Shown here in pieces: positions 1 through 8,806 of a stretch of 64,000 nt of DNA. Positions within the stretch are counted from its first letter, which is position 1, and each line of letters opens with the position of its first letter. The notes beneath the pieces were generated by a model. It was given only the letters and a program-made list of their open reading frames with translations. It was not told the DNA's origin and ran no database searches. Source of the DNA: Psychrobacter fulvigenes (GTDB lineage Bacteria; Pseudomonadota; Gammaproteobacteria; Pseudomonadales; Moraxellaceae); NCBI RefSeq assembly GCF_904846155.1, contig NZ_CAJGZP010000001.1, positions 3,038,001-3,102,000 on the forward strand, in the 5' to 3' direction. Made by a program: the position numbers and the translations under genes.

Positions 1-871
1 ACCCTACCGTCGCGATAGGGCCAACGATGGCACTGGCAATCACTGCTGGCAGCAATATAAGTGGTTTTTTGAGCACATTGGGTATTTGTAGCATACTGGT
101 ACCCAAACCCTGAGAGACCACGCCGCTCATGCCATTGTCTTTGAAACTTGCAACCGCAAATCCAATCATATGTGCTGCACAGCCAACGACAGCAGCGCCG
201 CCAGCCAAGCCGCCAAGCCCAATAGCAATACAAATTGCGGCGCTCGAGGTTGGCAGCGTCAGTAAGATACCAACCACCACTGCAATCACTATACCCATCA
301 ATAACGGCTGTAGCTCTGTGGCAGCTTGAATACCTTGCCCAATCGCATTCACAGCAGCAACCACTGGTGGATTAAGTAGCGCACATACCAATAAAGCCAC
401 CGCACAGACCAATAATGGAATCAGCAAGATATCAAGCTTCGTCTTGCCCGCGACCCAAGTCCCTGCTCGATAAGCAAATACTGATGTCAAATAAGCGCCT
501 ATCGGATTACCGGGTAATGCAAGGAAAGTTGCAGGTCCAGCTTCTTGCGGGATAAACAGTGTCCCTGCCATCAGCGCTTCAGAATGCGCTCCCAGCATAC
601 CCGCCACCAAACAGCTGAGCATCACCAGCGTCGGCGCTTTGAGATAATAAGCGATACCCACGCCAATACCTGCACCCATCATGATCGATGCCAGTTTACC
701 GACCGCGATTAATGCAGGCAGCTGCACCCACCCCCCGATTTGCGAGATAATCAATCCTGCAATGAGAGTAACAAACAACCCTAACGCCATACCAGTAAAG
801 GCATCGATAAAGTACTTTTGAAAAAATGCTTTAACAATGCCGTGGGGTGCTGCTGAGTTAGATACAGTCAT
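1..871 (-). CDS. PTS transporter subunit IIC-like membrane permease (3' end outside window)
   Basis: I translated this reading frame from the minus strand; it stays open to the window edge, so the C-terminus is missing. About 290 residues are visible. They are very hydrophobic, with Gly/Ala-rich segments such as GALAGGAAVVG-like stretches and many predicted membrane spans, and resemble the stand-alone EIIC family (PF13303-like) of integral membrane permeases. No EIIA, EIIB or HPr gene is nearby, so sugar phosphorylation cannot be inferred. Two ATGs lie close together (877 and 871). The one at 871 has an AAAGAG ribosome-binding sequence about 7 bases upstream and is preferred. A strong hairpin terminator separates it from the SPOR gene upstream, so it is probably transcribed from its own promoter. 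Substrate unknown. Confidence 0.6.
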   Translation of the reverse strand, partial: MTVSNSAAPHGIVKAFFQKYFIDAFTGMALGLFVTLIAGLIISQIGGWVQLPALIAVGKLASIMMGAGIGVGIAYYLKAPTLVMLSCLVAGMLGAHSEALMAGTLFIPQEAGPATFLALPGNPIGAYLTSVFAYRAGTWVAGKTKLDILLIPLLVCAVALLVCALLNPPVVAAVNAIGQGIQAATELQPLLMGIVIAVVVGILLTLPTSSAAICIAIGLGGLAGGAAVVGCAAHMIGFAVASFKDNGMSGVVSQGLGTSMLQIPNVLKKPLILLPAVIASAIVGPIATVG

Positions 872-942
872 AGCCATACTCTTTGTAAAATTTGTGATGA
901 GATATAAGAAACCAACAGAATAGAATTACTAAAAATAAGAGA

Positions 943-973
943 TAAAAAAAGCGTCATGGCGACGCTTTTTTTA
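943..973 (-). terminator. Rho-independent terminator after the SPOR-domain gene
   Basis: A 7-bp stem AAGCGTC/GACGCTT (949-955 with 961-967) and 5-base loop is flanked by A-run and T-run. It reads as a terminator on the minus strand, directly after the stop of the gene ending at 997, and could also work on the plus strand. Confidence 0.85.
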
Positions 974-996
974 TTAATAAACCATCAAAACTCACT

Positions 997-1806
997 CTAG
1001 CGGCGCTGTTCAACGATAATAGAATCAATGCCGTTATTTTGTAGACGCTGCTGAGCACTGGTAACCGCTTGACGGTTGCTCATAGAGCGCGAAATCACCT
1101 GATAAATAGGTAAGCCATTGGCCGTGGTGTTTTTGAGCACTTTGGCATCGACGCCCGCCATCAGTACTTGCGCACGGCGACGATCCGCTTCATCAGCATT
1201 GCCAAAGCTATTGATCTGTAAGATATAAGTCGTAGCAGGGGCAGCTTGCTGGACACTGGCAGTCCCCGCACCGGCGTTATTTGCAGTGTTGCTATTGCTG
1301 GTGGTTGGCGTACCGTCATAAGTCGCGTTTTCTTCAACAATAACGATTTCATCACCGCCATCGCTAGCAGCGTTATTACCACGGCTAGGCTCTATAGTCG
1401 TATTTTCAGAAACACCAAGGTTATCCGTGTCTTCATTACGACTGCCCAAAGTATCTTCAGGTTGAGTAACGACCACGTCTGGCTCAAAAGCACTGATATC
1501 ACCTATGCGATCATTGCCCGTCTCGCCGATGTCTTCATCAGGAATGGTGGCCATCTCTTGATTTGGCAAGATTTCATAAAACTCATAATCGCTATTATCC
1601 GTATCTGTCTCAACGCGCGGTTGCACTTGCCGATCAGCGTCAGCCGCAGTATCACTACCAGCAGGACTGAAGTCAAAGAGTGGTGACAGATACAAAAACA
1701 CCCCTATCATCAGGGTCAAAACCGCCCCGACAAACATCCACAGTAAGCCTGATACACTACTTGATTTACGTTTTTCAGTGGCGCCTTTGGGTTTTTTGGC
1801 TAACAT
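997..1806 (-). CDS. SPOR domain-containing membrane protein
   Basis: The 269-residue protein has a basic N-terminus, one membrane span at about residues 21-43 (LLWMFVGAVLTLMIGVFLYL), a long acidic Asp/Glu/Thr-rich low-complexity linker, and a C-terminal SPOR-like domain from about residue 190 to the end (starts YILQINSFGNADEADRRRAQ, ends near IIVEQRR). SPOR domains bind denuded glycan strands at the division septum, so an FtsN-like envelope or division role is inferred, acting in the periplasm from the inner membrane. It lies about 50 bases downstream of argS on the same strand and is probably co-transcribed, an arrangement I associate with Moraxellaceae. The start ATG at 1806 follows a GGGAGAAAGAGA purine stretch. 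Confidence 0.85.
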   Translation of the reverse strand: MLAKKPKGATEKRKSSSVSGLLWMFVGAVLTLMIGVFLYLSPLFDFSPAGSDTAADADRQVQPRVETDTDNSDYEFYEILPNQEMATIPDEDIGETGNDRIGDISAFEPDVVVTQPEDTLGSRNEDTDNLGVSENTTIEPSRGNNAASDGGDEIVIVEENATYDGTPTTSNSNTANNAGAGTASVQQAAPATTYILQINSFGNADEADRRRAQVLMAGVDAKVLKNTTANGLPIYQVISRSMSNRQAVTSAQQRLQNNGIDSIIVEQRR

Positions 1807-1858
1807 GGATCTCTTTCTCCCTACTGAATCTATGATTGACAGTTACTTTTTTAATCTA

Positions 1859-3688
1859 CTACATACTAGTCGGTGCCGACAAGCCTAATAAACTCAGCCC
1901 ATTAGCCAATACCTGCTTTACTGCTTTTGACAAACGCAAGCGCGCTTGCATCATATCAAGCTCTGCCTGACTGGGTATCTCACCTGAGGTCAAGCTCACT
2001 GGCAAGATGCGATTGGTGACATACCAGCCGTGATACAGTGCTGCCAGATCTTTTAGGTAGTTAGTCAGTACATGCGGCTCGTAACCTGTCGCTGCGCGAA
2101 GCAACGTCGCTGGATAGCCAGCCAATAATTTGATCAGCTCATCCTCATTAGGTTCACTGAGCAGGTTTTGCTGCTGTGCCCCTACCGCATCGTCTACAGC
2201 CAGACCGCTGGCTTGCAGCTTCTCTAGCACTTGGCAGACACGCGCATGGGCATATTGAATGTAATAGACCTGATTGTCTTTACTTTGTGATTTGGCAAGC
2301 TCTAAATCAAAGTCAACATGCACTTCAGGCTTACGCGCCACATAATAAAAACGCGCAGGATCATTACCTACTTCATGACGTAAATCACGCAAGGTCACAA
2401 ACTGACCTGAACGTGAAGACATCGGTACTTTTTCATCCCCGCGCCAAAGTGCGACAAATTGCACCAGTACCACATCGAGACGGTTATCATCTATACCTAA
2501 CGCTGATAGAGCAGCCTTGACGCGCGGCACGTAACCATGATGGTCTGCCCCCCAGACGTTGATAACCTTGTCAAAGCCGCGATCAAACTTATTCTTATGA
2601 TAGGCAATATCAGAGGCGAAATACGTCGTTTGACCATTGGCGCGGCGTACCACACGGTCTTTTTCATCGCCAAAATCGGTCGATCTAAACCAAATATTGC
2701 CATCTTTTTCGTACAAATAACCTTTTTCATCTAAAATTTGCAGTACTGGCTCAATCTCATTATCAATCGATCTTTCACTGAACCAACACTCATAGCGTAC
2801 ACCAAACTCATTTAAGTCGTCTTTGATATCAGCCAAAATACTGCTAAGCGCTGCATTTAAAAACAGCTCATAGCCATTGCCCAGCAAGGATTTGCTATTG
2901 GCAATCAGCCCATCGATATGTGCTTCCTTGTCACCCGATACCAGCTCTTTTTCACCATCAGCTTTGATCTCAAACTGCGCATCTTCTGGCACGCCTTTAG
3001 CGACTTGCTCAAAGCTATGCACATAGCTGGCGCCATGCTGCATCTTAAGCGTCTCTGCAATATCACGGACATAGTCTCCCTTATATGCATTAGACGGGAA
3101 CGTTACCTGCTCACCATTGACTTCAAGGTAACGCAAATACGTGCTCGTGGCCAAAATATCCATCTGCCGGCCAGCGTCATTGACGTAATATTCACGAGTA
3201 ACCTCGTAACCGACAGCCTCGAGCAAGTTTGACAAGCTCATACCAAATGCTGCACCGCGACCATGACCGACATGCAGGCTCGACGTTGGATTGGCTGAGA
3301 CAAACTCAACTTGGATTTTTTGCCCATCAAACTGATCGCTTAAACCAAAGCGGTCTTGCAAGTTAAATATGTCTTCTAATACCGCAAACTTAGCGTCGCT
3401 ATTTAAAAACACATTGATAAAGCCAGGACCTGCAATCTCTATTTGGCGAATATCTTGATTTTCAGGCAGCGCATTGACGATTTTTTCAGCAAGCTGACGT
3501 GGATTGGTCTTAGCAGCTTTTGCAGCAGTGAGAGCGATATTACTGGCAAAATCACCGTGGCTAGCATCCTTTGTGCGCGTGATCTGGCTATTATTCTGCC
3601 AATCAGCAGGTAGAGCACCTTCAGTTTGTAAGGTTTGGATAGCTTGTGCAAATAGCGTGGCTAAGGTATCAATTTGGGCTTGTGACAT
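1859..3688 (-). CDS. argS: Arginyl-tRNA synthetase
   Basis: Class I aminoacyl-tRNA synthetase of 609 residues that charges tRNA-Arg in the cytoplasm. The N-terminal Arg-tRNA-synthetase domain occupies about residues 1-95. The HIGH signature is HVGH at 139-142 within NPTSSLHVGHGRGAAFG. The KMSKS-equivalent loop is the degenerate VPMSSRSGQ, as usual for this enzyme. The C-terminal DALR anticodon-binding domain ends at LLGLSAPTSM. The length is slightly above the E. coli enzyme because of an insertion around residues 210-250. It leads a probable two-gene unit with the SPOR gene. Confidence 0.97.
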   Translation of the reverse strand: MSQAQIDTLATLFAQAIQTLQTEGALPADWQNNSQITRTKDASHGDFASNIALTAAKAAKTNPRQLAEKIVNALPENQDIRQIEIAGPGFINVFLNSDAKFAVLEDIFNLQDRFGLSDQFDGQKIQVEFVSANPTSSLHVGHGRGAAFGMSLSNLLEAVGYEVTREYYVNDAGRQMDILATSTYLRYLEVNGEQVTFPSNAYKGDYVRDIAETLKMQHGASYVHSFEQVAKGVPEDAQFEIKADGEKELVSGDKEAHIDGLIANSKSLLGNGYELFLNAALSSILADIKDDLNEFGVRYECWFSERSIDNEIEPVLQILDEKGYLYEKDGNIWFRSTDFGDEKDRVVRRANGQTTYFASDIAYHKNKFDRGFDKVINVWGADHHGYVPRVKAALSALGIDDNRLDVVLVQFVALWRGDEKVPMSSRSGQFVTLRDLRHEVGNDPARFYYVARKPEVHVDFDLELAKSQSKDNQVYYIQYAHARVCQVLEKLQASGLAVDDAVGAQQQNLLSEPNEDELIKLLAGYPATLLRAATGYEPHVLTNYLKDLAALYHGWYVTNRILPVSLTSGEIPSQAELDMMQARLRLSKAVKQVLANGLSLLGLSAPTSM

Positions 3689-4141
3689 AGGGTTATAAAC
3701 TCAGTTAAATAAATAACAAAAACGGTGTGAAAATGGTGTGAATGTATGCAGTCGATAACTGCTTATTATAATAGCGAATGACTTCGTAGGGGAATAATTA
3801 ACACAAAAAGATAAGCAACCTATAAATATAACAATGTTTGCGCTGTATTGCACCATTTACGGTGAAATTAGCGCCAAAAGACAACACTTTGCCCACTTAT
3901 AAAATGATGAGTACCTTTATAAGACAGATTGATTGTAGGGTTACTGTTGTCTAGAACTTAGCAGTAGTTTATACCCAACGCATTCCACGTTATAATGACG
4001 GTTTGTATTGCTGCCTTTCTATTTATTTTACATTCGTTTGCTTGATTGCCACTTATTTTGTGAGTAGTGGTAATTTTTTGAGTCATCGTTATTAGAAAAC
4101 CCATAAAACAATCGAACCAAAACCAATAGATGCCGCGTTAC
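3689..4141. other. Intergenic region between argS and the DUF2788 gene
   Basis: About 450 AT-rich bases carrying divergent promoters by position. A TATAAT-like hexamer lies at 3991-3996 on the plus strand without a good -35. I see no gene or RNA here. The right border is the structured repeat starting at 4142. Confidence 0.4.
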
Positions 4142-4248
4142 TATAGTCAAGGAATTTTAAATCGCTACAAGGCGACCGACCGCAGATAGTACACTAAGTA
4201 CATCTAGGGCGGGTAACACCGTAGCGGTTTAAAAGTGCTCCGACTATA
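4142..4248. repeat. 107-bp structured intergenic repeat, copy 1
   Basis: Bounded by the perfect inverted repeat TATAGTC (4142-4148) / GACTATA (4242-4248). Inside, TTTTAAATCGCTAC (4155-4168) pairs with GTAGCGGTTTAAAA (4221-4234), and a central hairpin pairs AGAT-GTAC with GTAC-TCT around 4183-4206. A second copy of exactly the same length lies at 20767-20873. This copy ends about 18 bases before the start of the DUF2788 gene, so it would sit in that mRNA leader if transcription starts upstream. Confidence 0.75.
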
Positions 4249-4265
4249 CTTTATAGGACAATGCC

Positions 4266-4484
4266 ATGTTTGCTATTGCTGCCAGTACCGTCACCAGTTG
4301 GGGACTGTACGTATTACTACCGATATTCATTGCATTCTTGTTTTTTATTATGTGGGATATCTCCAAACAATCTGACGCTGGGCGCGCTGGAACTTTTTGG
4401 ATATTTTTAGCCTTGGGTGCAGGCTTTGTGGGTTTCTTACTCAAGCTTTTACTAGAAGTCGCCTTTAAAAAGTGGCTGATTTGA
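4266..4484 (+). CDS. DUF2788 domain-containing small membrane protein
   Basis: A 72-residue protein with two predicted membrane helices (about residues 11-31 and 43-65) joined by a short polar loop WDISKQSDAGRAGTF. The WD-x-x-KQSxAGRxGTFWIFLALG pattern matches the small DUF2788 family of proteobacterial inner-membrane proteins of unknown function. The start at 4266 follows TAGGA at 4253-4257. It is convergent with cmoB, and the structured repeat ends just upstream of its ribosome-binding site. Confidence 0.75.
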   Translation: MFAIAASTVTSWGLYVLLPIFIAFLFFIMWDISKQSDAGRAGTFWIFLALGAGFVGFLLKLLLEVAFKKWLI

Positions 4485-4520
4485 TCAGTCTTTTTAGCGC
4501 ACTAGGCTTCAAAATCAATG

Positions 4521-5567
4521 TTATTTCTTGGCAATGATGGTCGCACGCATCGGTGCAGGATAGCCTTCCACGGTCTTTGTAGAGTCATTGGGATCTAAGA
4601 AATCTGCTAACGAATGATAAGTCATCCATTCGGTTTTGCGCTGCTCCTCAGTCGAAGTCACTGCCACATCCACGCAACGCACGTCAGTGAACCCTGCTTT
4701 TTCTAACCAACCGATTAATGCCGCCACCGATGGTAAGAAATATACGTTATTCATCTGCGCATAGCGGTCATGCGGCACCAGTACGGTATTGGCATCGCCT
4801 TCAATGACTAAGGTCTCAAGTACTAGCTCTCCGCCTTTTACCAGTTGCCCTTTGAGCTGTTGCAAATGCTCAAACGGTGACTGACGGTGATACAGCACAC
4901 CCATGCTAAATACCGTATCAAATAGCTGACTGTGCTCAGGCAAGGCTTCAAGCGGTACGGGAATATAATGGGTACGGTAGCGGCCTGTCTCATGAGCGTC
5001 TGCCGTACCAACAAAATGACGAATCGCCATAAACTGATGGTAAAACAAGCAAGATGGATCAATGATGATCACCGTATCCGCGCCTGCCCCTGCCATACGC
5101 CAACCATGATAACCAGAGCCGCCACCCACATCGAGTACACGCCGACCTTTTAATGTGCCCAAATGCGGTGCGACTCGCTGCCATTTCCAATCACTATGCC
5201 ATTCGGTATCGATCTTAATACCTGACTCATCATCGCCAATCTTACCACCAATTTGAAACGGCCCTTTACGCCACGGCATCAGCTGCTTGAGCAGTGCTGT
5301 CGTTTGTTTGCGCTGAGACTCATTAAGACTTGCCTCAATCGTTAACGTATCGCTGTTGAGATTGACATTATTGACGGTTAGTTCTGGCAAACGCGCCACC
5401 GACGCTTGGTAAGCAGGCGCGTGCGCATAGTTGGCTTTGTCTTTGATATCACCCAGCCACGTTGGTAATTGCTTGAGCCACTCATAAGCACTTGGCTGCT
5501 GCTGCGCCAGTGCTAGCAAGGTTAAATACAGTTCACGTTCGGCGTGGAGAATAGTGTCGTTAAGCAT
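4521..5567 (-). CDS. cmoB: tRNA U34 carboxymethyltransferase CmoB
   Basis: The 348-residue enzyme transfers the carboxymethyl group of carboxy-S-adenosylmethionine to 5-hydroxyuridine at tRNA position 34, giving cmo5U. The AdoMet-type Rossmann motif is VLDVGGGSGYHGWRM, and the preceding WHSDWKWQRVAPHLG block is characteristic of CmoB. VFSMGVLYHRQSPFEHL and LVLETLVI follow, as in the E. coli enzyme, and the length is close to the family norm (about 323) with a slightly longer N-terminus. It lies 62 bases downstream of cmoA, its partner enzyme, on the same strand, and the two probably form one operon. Confidence 0.95.
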   Translation of the reverse strand: MLNDTILHAERELYLTLLALAQQQPSAYEWLKQLPTWLGDIKDKANYAHAPAYQASVARLPELTVNNVNLNSDTLTIEASLNESQRKQTTALLKQLMPWRKGPFQIGGKIGDDESGIKIDTEWHSDWKWQRVAPHLGTLKGRRVLDVGGGSGYHGWRMAGAGADTVIIIDPSCLFYHQFMAIRHFVGTADAHETGRYRTHYIPVPLEALPEHSQLFDTVFSMGVLYHRQSPFEHLQQLKGQLVKGGELVLETLVIEGDANTVLVPHDRYAQMNNVYFLPSVAALIGWLEKAGFTDVRCVDVAVTSTEEQRKTEWMTYHSLADFLDPNDSTKTVEGYPAPMRATIIAKK

Positions 5568-5629
5568 AAAAGCGGATTACCATGTTAATCAAAGGATACT
5601 GTAAAAGACGGTATTGCCAAGAATGGTTT

Positions 5630-6415
5630 TTATTTAAACGCCACAATCGACACAAAGTTTAAAAACTGAAACCACGTCAAATGACGCTGAAAACCCACTT
5701 GTGCCAGACGCGCATGATGCTCGTCTAAGGTATCGGTAATGAGGACGTTTTCTAGCGCATTACGTTTGCCACTGATTTCCATCTCGGTATAACCGTTGGC
5801 ACGTTTAAAATCATAATAACGTTCAACCAACCACGCATCGTACTGCTCATCAAAAGCATGGGTCTTTTCGGTCAGCACCAGTATGCCGCCCTCACTCAGC
5901 GCGTTATAGATAGTTTCTAATACCGCCACCCTATCTGCAGCTGGTAAAAACTGTAAGGTTAAGTTTAAGATGACCATGTCACATGGCTCAAGCTTGACGT
6001 CGCGGATATCAGCAGTGATGACTTCAATATCATGTTCAGGATAATTATCCTTAAGTAAAGTATTCGCTTCAGTTGTCATCGCCGGTGAGATATCTATCGC
6101 TTTAATCTGCAAATCTTGCGGCTCAAACTCGCCCGCCAGTGTCATGCTTGCTGCGCCAAGTGAGCAGCCCAAATCATAAATTCGGCTGACACGCTGACCA
6201 CTATCGCTCTGCTGGCGATACTTACAATGACGACGGGCAAATATAGGCAGCATCGCCAACACTTGACCATAACCAGGAACACTGCGGCGAATCATATCGG
6301 GGAAGCACGCCACCACTTGCTCATCGAAAGAAAAGCGCGCCGCTTTATCAAGTGGCGTGGTGAATAGAGTATCGTGTTTGATAGCAGGCTTAGATTGGCT
6401 CATGGTGCGACTCAT
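5630..6415 (-). CDS. cmoA: Carboxy-S-adenosylmethionine synthase CmoA
   Basis: CmoA converts S-adenosylmethionine and prephenate into carboxy-SAM, the donor used by CmoB. The 261-residue protein shows the family order: [20 protein letters not shown] near the N-terminus, the SAM motif [14 protein letters not shown], then [23 protein letters not shown] and a C-terminal [17 protein letters not shown] close. There are two candidate starts, 6415 and 6403 (MSQSK); the longer is kept. It leads the cmoAB pair. The 291-base gap to divergent msrA has no other gene. Confidence 0.95.
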   Translation of the reverse strand: MSRTMSQSKPAIKHDTLFTTPLDKAARFSFDEQVVACFPDMIRRSVPGYGQVLAMLPIFARRHCKYRQQSDSGQRVSRIYDLGCSLGAASMTLAGEFEPQDLQIKAIDISPAMTTEANTLLKDNYPEHDIEVITADIRDVKLEPCDMVILNLTLQFLPAADRVAVLETIYNALSEGGILVLTEKTHAFDEQYDAWLVERYYDFKRANGYTEMEISGKRNALENVLITDTLDEHHARLAQVGFQRHLTWFQFLNFVSIVAFK

Positions 6416-6706
6416 TTTTGATTTTTGGTTTCCATAATGGAACTTTGATTGGGAAGTGTTCAGAAAATTCGATTGATGCCATTAGCCCAGAGCAGACTAA
6501 CGTAGCAAAAGCCCATTATAACATTACTGTTTGTTACTTATCGCGTTTGGCTCACCTGCTAAGCTGATTAGCAAGCGCTGAGGCTAAAAAATTATTGTAA
6601 GCAATAAGTTATCAAAAGTAATCCGTCATTGAAAAATGAAAGCATTACAACCAAATAAAGACCTTAGCTCACCTTTATAGCAACAGATATAATAATAGGG
6701 AAAATT

Positions 6707-7228
6707 ATGCAAACCATTATATTAGGCGGTGGCTGCTTTTGGTGCACCGAATCAGTATTTTTATCCGTAAAAGGCGTACAATCTGTCGTGTCAGGCTACA
6801 TGGGTGGCGATGCGGTATCTGCCAACTATGAAGCGGTCTGCAGTGGCGATACCGGACACGTTGAAGTTATCAAAGTTGAGTTTGATGAATCTATCGTACC
6901 GTTAGAAGTGATACTCGATGTGTTTTTTGCCACCCATGATCCCACCACGATGGATCGTCAAGGCAATGACGTCGGTAGCCAGTACCGCAGCGTGGTGTTC
7001 TATACTGATGAAGATCAAAAACCAACCGTCGATCGTACGATTAACAAATTGCGTGATATGGGCGTCAATGTGGTCACAGAAGTCCATCCTGCTGTAGAAT
7101 TCTATGCTGCTGAGGATGAGCATCAAGACTTCTTTAACAGAAATCCAGGCCAGGCCTATTGTAACTTTGCGATACCGCCAAAGCTTGCCAAAATGCGTAA
7201 AGAATTTAGTCAATACATGGTCAGCTAA
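6707..7228 (+). CDS. msrA: Peptide methionine sulfoxide reductase MsrA
   Basis: The 173-residue cytoplasmic repair enzyme reduces methionine-S-sulfoxide in proteins. The catalytic motif GGGCFWCTE is at residues 7-15, with Cys10 as the nucleophile. GYMGG, YEAVCSGDTGHVEVIKVEFDE, HDPTTMDRQGNDVGSQYRS and the closing AEDEHQDFFNRNP are all family hallmarks. No C-terminal resolving cysteine pair is obvious beyond the single Cys near residue 153, suggesting a short-type MsrA. The start follows AATAGGGAAA at good spacing. A terminator follows at 7256. Confidence 0.95.
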   Translation: MQTIILGGGCFWCTESVFLSVKGVQSVVSGYMGGDAVSANYEAVCSGDTGHVEVIKVEFDESIVPLEVILDVFFATHDPTTMDRQGNDVGSQYRSVVFYTDEDQKPTVDRTINKLRDMGVNVVTEVHPAVEFYAAEDEHQDFFNRNPGQAYCNFAIPPKLAKMRKEFSQYMVS

Positions 7229-7255
7229 AAATTTACAGATATTCTTGTACGCTAC

Positions 7256-7288
7256 AAAAGCCAAGGGTTAAGACGCTTGGCTTTTTTG
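7256..7288 (+). terminator. Rho-independent terminator of msrA
   Basis: A 10-bp stem AAAAGCCAAG (7256-7265) pairs with CTTGGCTTTT (7276-7285) and ends in a T-run. Confidence 0.9.
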
Positions 7289-7345
7289 TTGCGTTTGGCG
7301 GTATGATAGTCAGCAATAACAAATTTTAGAGTTGGGAACAATCTT

Positions 7346-8026
7346 ATGAATCCAGAGTTTTGGCAATCGCGTTGGGGTGAGGGTCGCATAGGCTTTCATA
7401 AGTCTGAGGTCAATCCGCTGTTACTCAAATACTTTACAGCCTTACAGCTAAAAAAAGGTAGCCGAGTATTAGTACCTTTAAGTGGTAAATCCATAGATAT
7501 GGCGTGGCTAGCTCAGCAAGGTTATGAGGTCGTCGGTATTGAGCTGGTCGAATCCGCGGTGCAAGCATTCTTCGCTGAGCAAAATATCTCGCCAACTATA
7601 CATCAGCATGCGGATAATCCAGCTGTTAAATATTATCAGGGTCAGCTTGCAAAGCAAACCATCACGCTATGGGTCGCTGATATTTTTGCACTGACAGCTG
7701 AGGATGTCGGTAACGTTGATGCGGTTTATGATAGAGCAGCCTTGATTGCTTTGCCAACCGACATGCGCCTACGATATAGCGAGCAAATGCGACAGCTCAG
7801 CAATAATGCCCCTCAATATATCATTACTCTCAATTACGACCAAAGTAAGAAGGACGGGCCGCCATTCTCAGTGAATAGTGATCAAATACAGCAGTATTAT
7901 TGCAATTATTATCAAATCACCGAACTGGCAAATGAGCACACCACCATAAGATCTGCACCTGAGATAACAGTGACGGAGCACGTTTGGTTATTGAACGCAG
8001 CTAATGATAGTAGTGAACTCTCATGA
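7346..8026 (+). CDS. tpm: Thiopurine S-methyltransferase
   Basis: A SAM-dependent methyltransferase of 226 residues, near the bacterial TPMT length. Signature segments are FWQSRWGEGRIGFHK at the N-terminus, VLVPLSGKSIDMAWLAQQG (SAM site), VVGIELVESAVQAFF and VYDRAALIALPTDMRLRY. Bacterial members methylate thiols and selenium or tellurium compounds, and the natural substrate here is not known. The start follows GGGAAC. Its stop overlaps the ATG of the next gene (ATGA), indicating translational coupling. Confidence 0.93.
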   Translation: MNPEFWQSRWGEGRIGFHKSEVNPLLLKYFTALQLKKGSRVLVPLSGKSIDMAWLAQQGYEVVGIELVESAVQAFFAEQNISPTIHQHADNPAVKYYQGQLAKQTITLWVADIFALTAEDVGNVDAVYDRAALIALPTDMRLRYSEQMRQLSNNAPQYIITLNYDQSKKDGPPFSVNSDQIQQYYCNYYQITELANEHTTIRSAPEITVTEHVWLLNAANDSSELS

Positions 8027-8736
8027 AAACTTTAATCAGCTTAGTAAGCTTCATTGGCTTTTTACTGGTGATATTGCCTGGCCCATTATACAAATACGGC
8101 ATCGTAGATTTGGGTACTGCGTTTGCAGGGTTTACCTTAGGAATGATGGCTGGCGGTGCTGCGTTGATCATGCTGTTATTACAAGCGTTATTCAAACGTC
8201 AAACGCTCACACTTGGCAGTGCCATCATCACCGTTATGTTCTCCGCTATCGCTATCATTATGCCGCTCAGCATGTTGAGCAAAGCCAAAAGCGTGCCGCC
8301 TATTCACGACATCTCAACCGACCTGAAAAGTCCGCCTGAGTTTGTGGCCATTATCCCACTACGCGCTGATGCTCCCAACCCTGCTACCTACGCTGGCGAG
8401 GACACCGCAGAGCAACAGCGAGAGGCCTATCCTGAGCTGCAAACATTGACCTATTCGCAATCAAAGTCTCAACTGGTAGAAGCTAGTGAGCAAGCCGTCA
8501 ATAATTTAGGCTGGGAGTTGGTTAATATTGATGCTAATAACGGCATTATTGAAGCGACCGACACCACCGTTTGGTTCGGCTTTAAAGATGATATCGTAGT
8601 GCGTATCAATGATGATGGCAGTGAACGTCTGGTCGATATTCGTAGTAAATCACGTATTGGAAAGAGCGACTTGGGTAAAAATGCCGAGCGCATTCATGCC
8701 TTGATTAAAGAGTTGGATGATGTTTTGGGGAAGTAG
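8023..8736 (+). CDS. DUF1499 domain-containing membrane protein
   Basis: The 237-residue protein starts with about three membrane spans (residues 3-23, 38-58 and 66-87) followed by a soluble domain containing FVAIIPLRADAPNP, then SEQAVNNLGWELVNIDANNGIIEATDTTVWFGFKDDIVVRI and VDIRSKSRIGKSDLGKNAERI, which are typical DUF1499 blocks. Function unknown; the soluble part probably faces the periplasm. It overlaps tpm by 4 bases, so the two are co-transcribed. It is convergent with the R-M island, with a hairpin at 8758-8795 between them. Confidence 0.85.
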   Translation: MKTLISLVSFIGFLLVILPGPLYKYGIVDLGTAFAGFTLGMMAGGAALIMLLLQALFKRQTLTLGSAIITVMFSAIAIIMPLSMLSKAKSVPPIHDISTDLKSPPEFVAIIPLRADAPNPATYAGEDTAEQQREAYPELQTLTYSQSKSQLVEASEQAVNNLGWELVNIDANNGIIEATDTTVWFGFKDDIVVRINDDGSERLVDIRSKSRIGKSDLGKNAERIHALIKELDDVLGK

Positions 8737-8757
8737 TTGGGTTTGAATAATTATGTA

Positions 8758-8795
8758 AACGAGCTAATTCTAAATCAGCATAGAGCTAGCTCGTT
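8758..8795. terminator. Possible bidirectional terminator hairpin
   Basis: A 9-bp stem AACGAGCTA (8758-8766) / TAGCTCGTT (8787-8795) lies between two convergent genes. The loop is long (20 bases) and the T-runs are poor, so it is a moderate candidate. Confidence 0.45.
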
Positions 8796-8806
8796 AAACT
8801 TAAAAC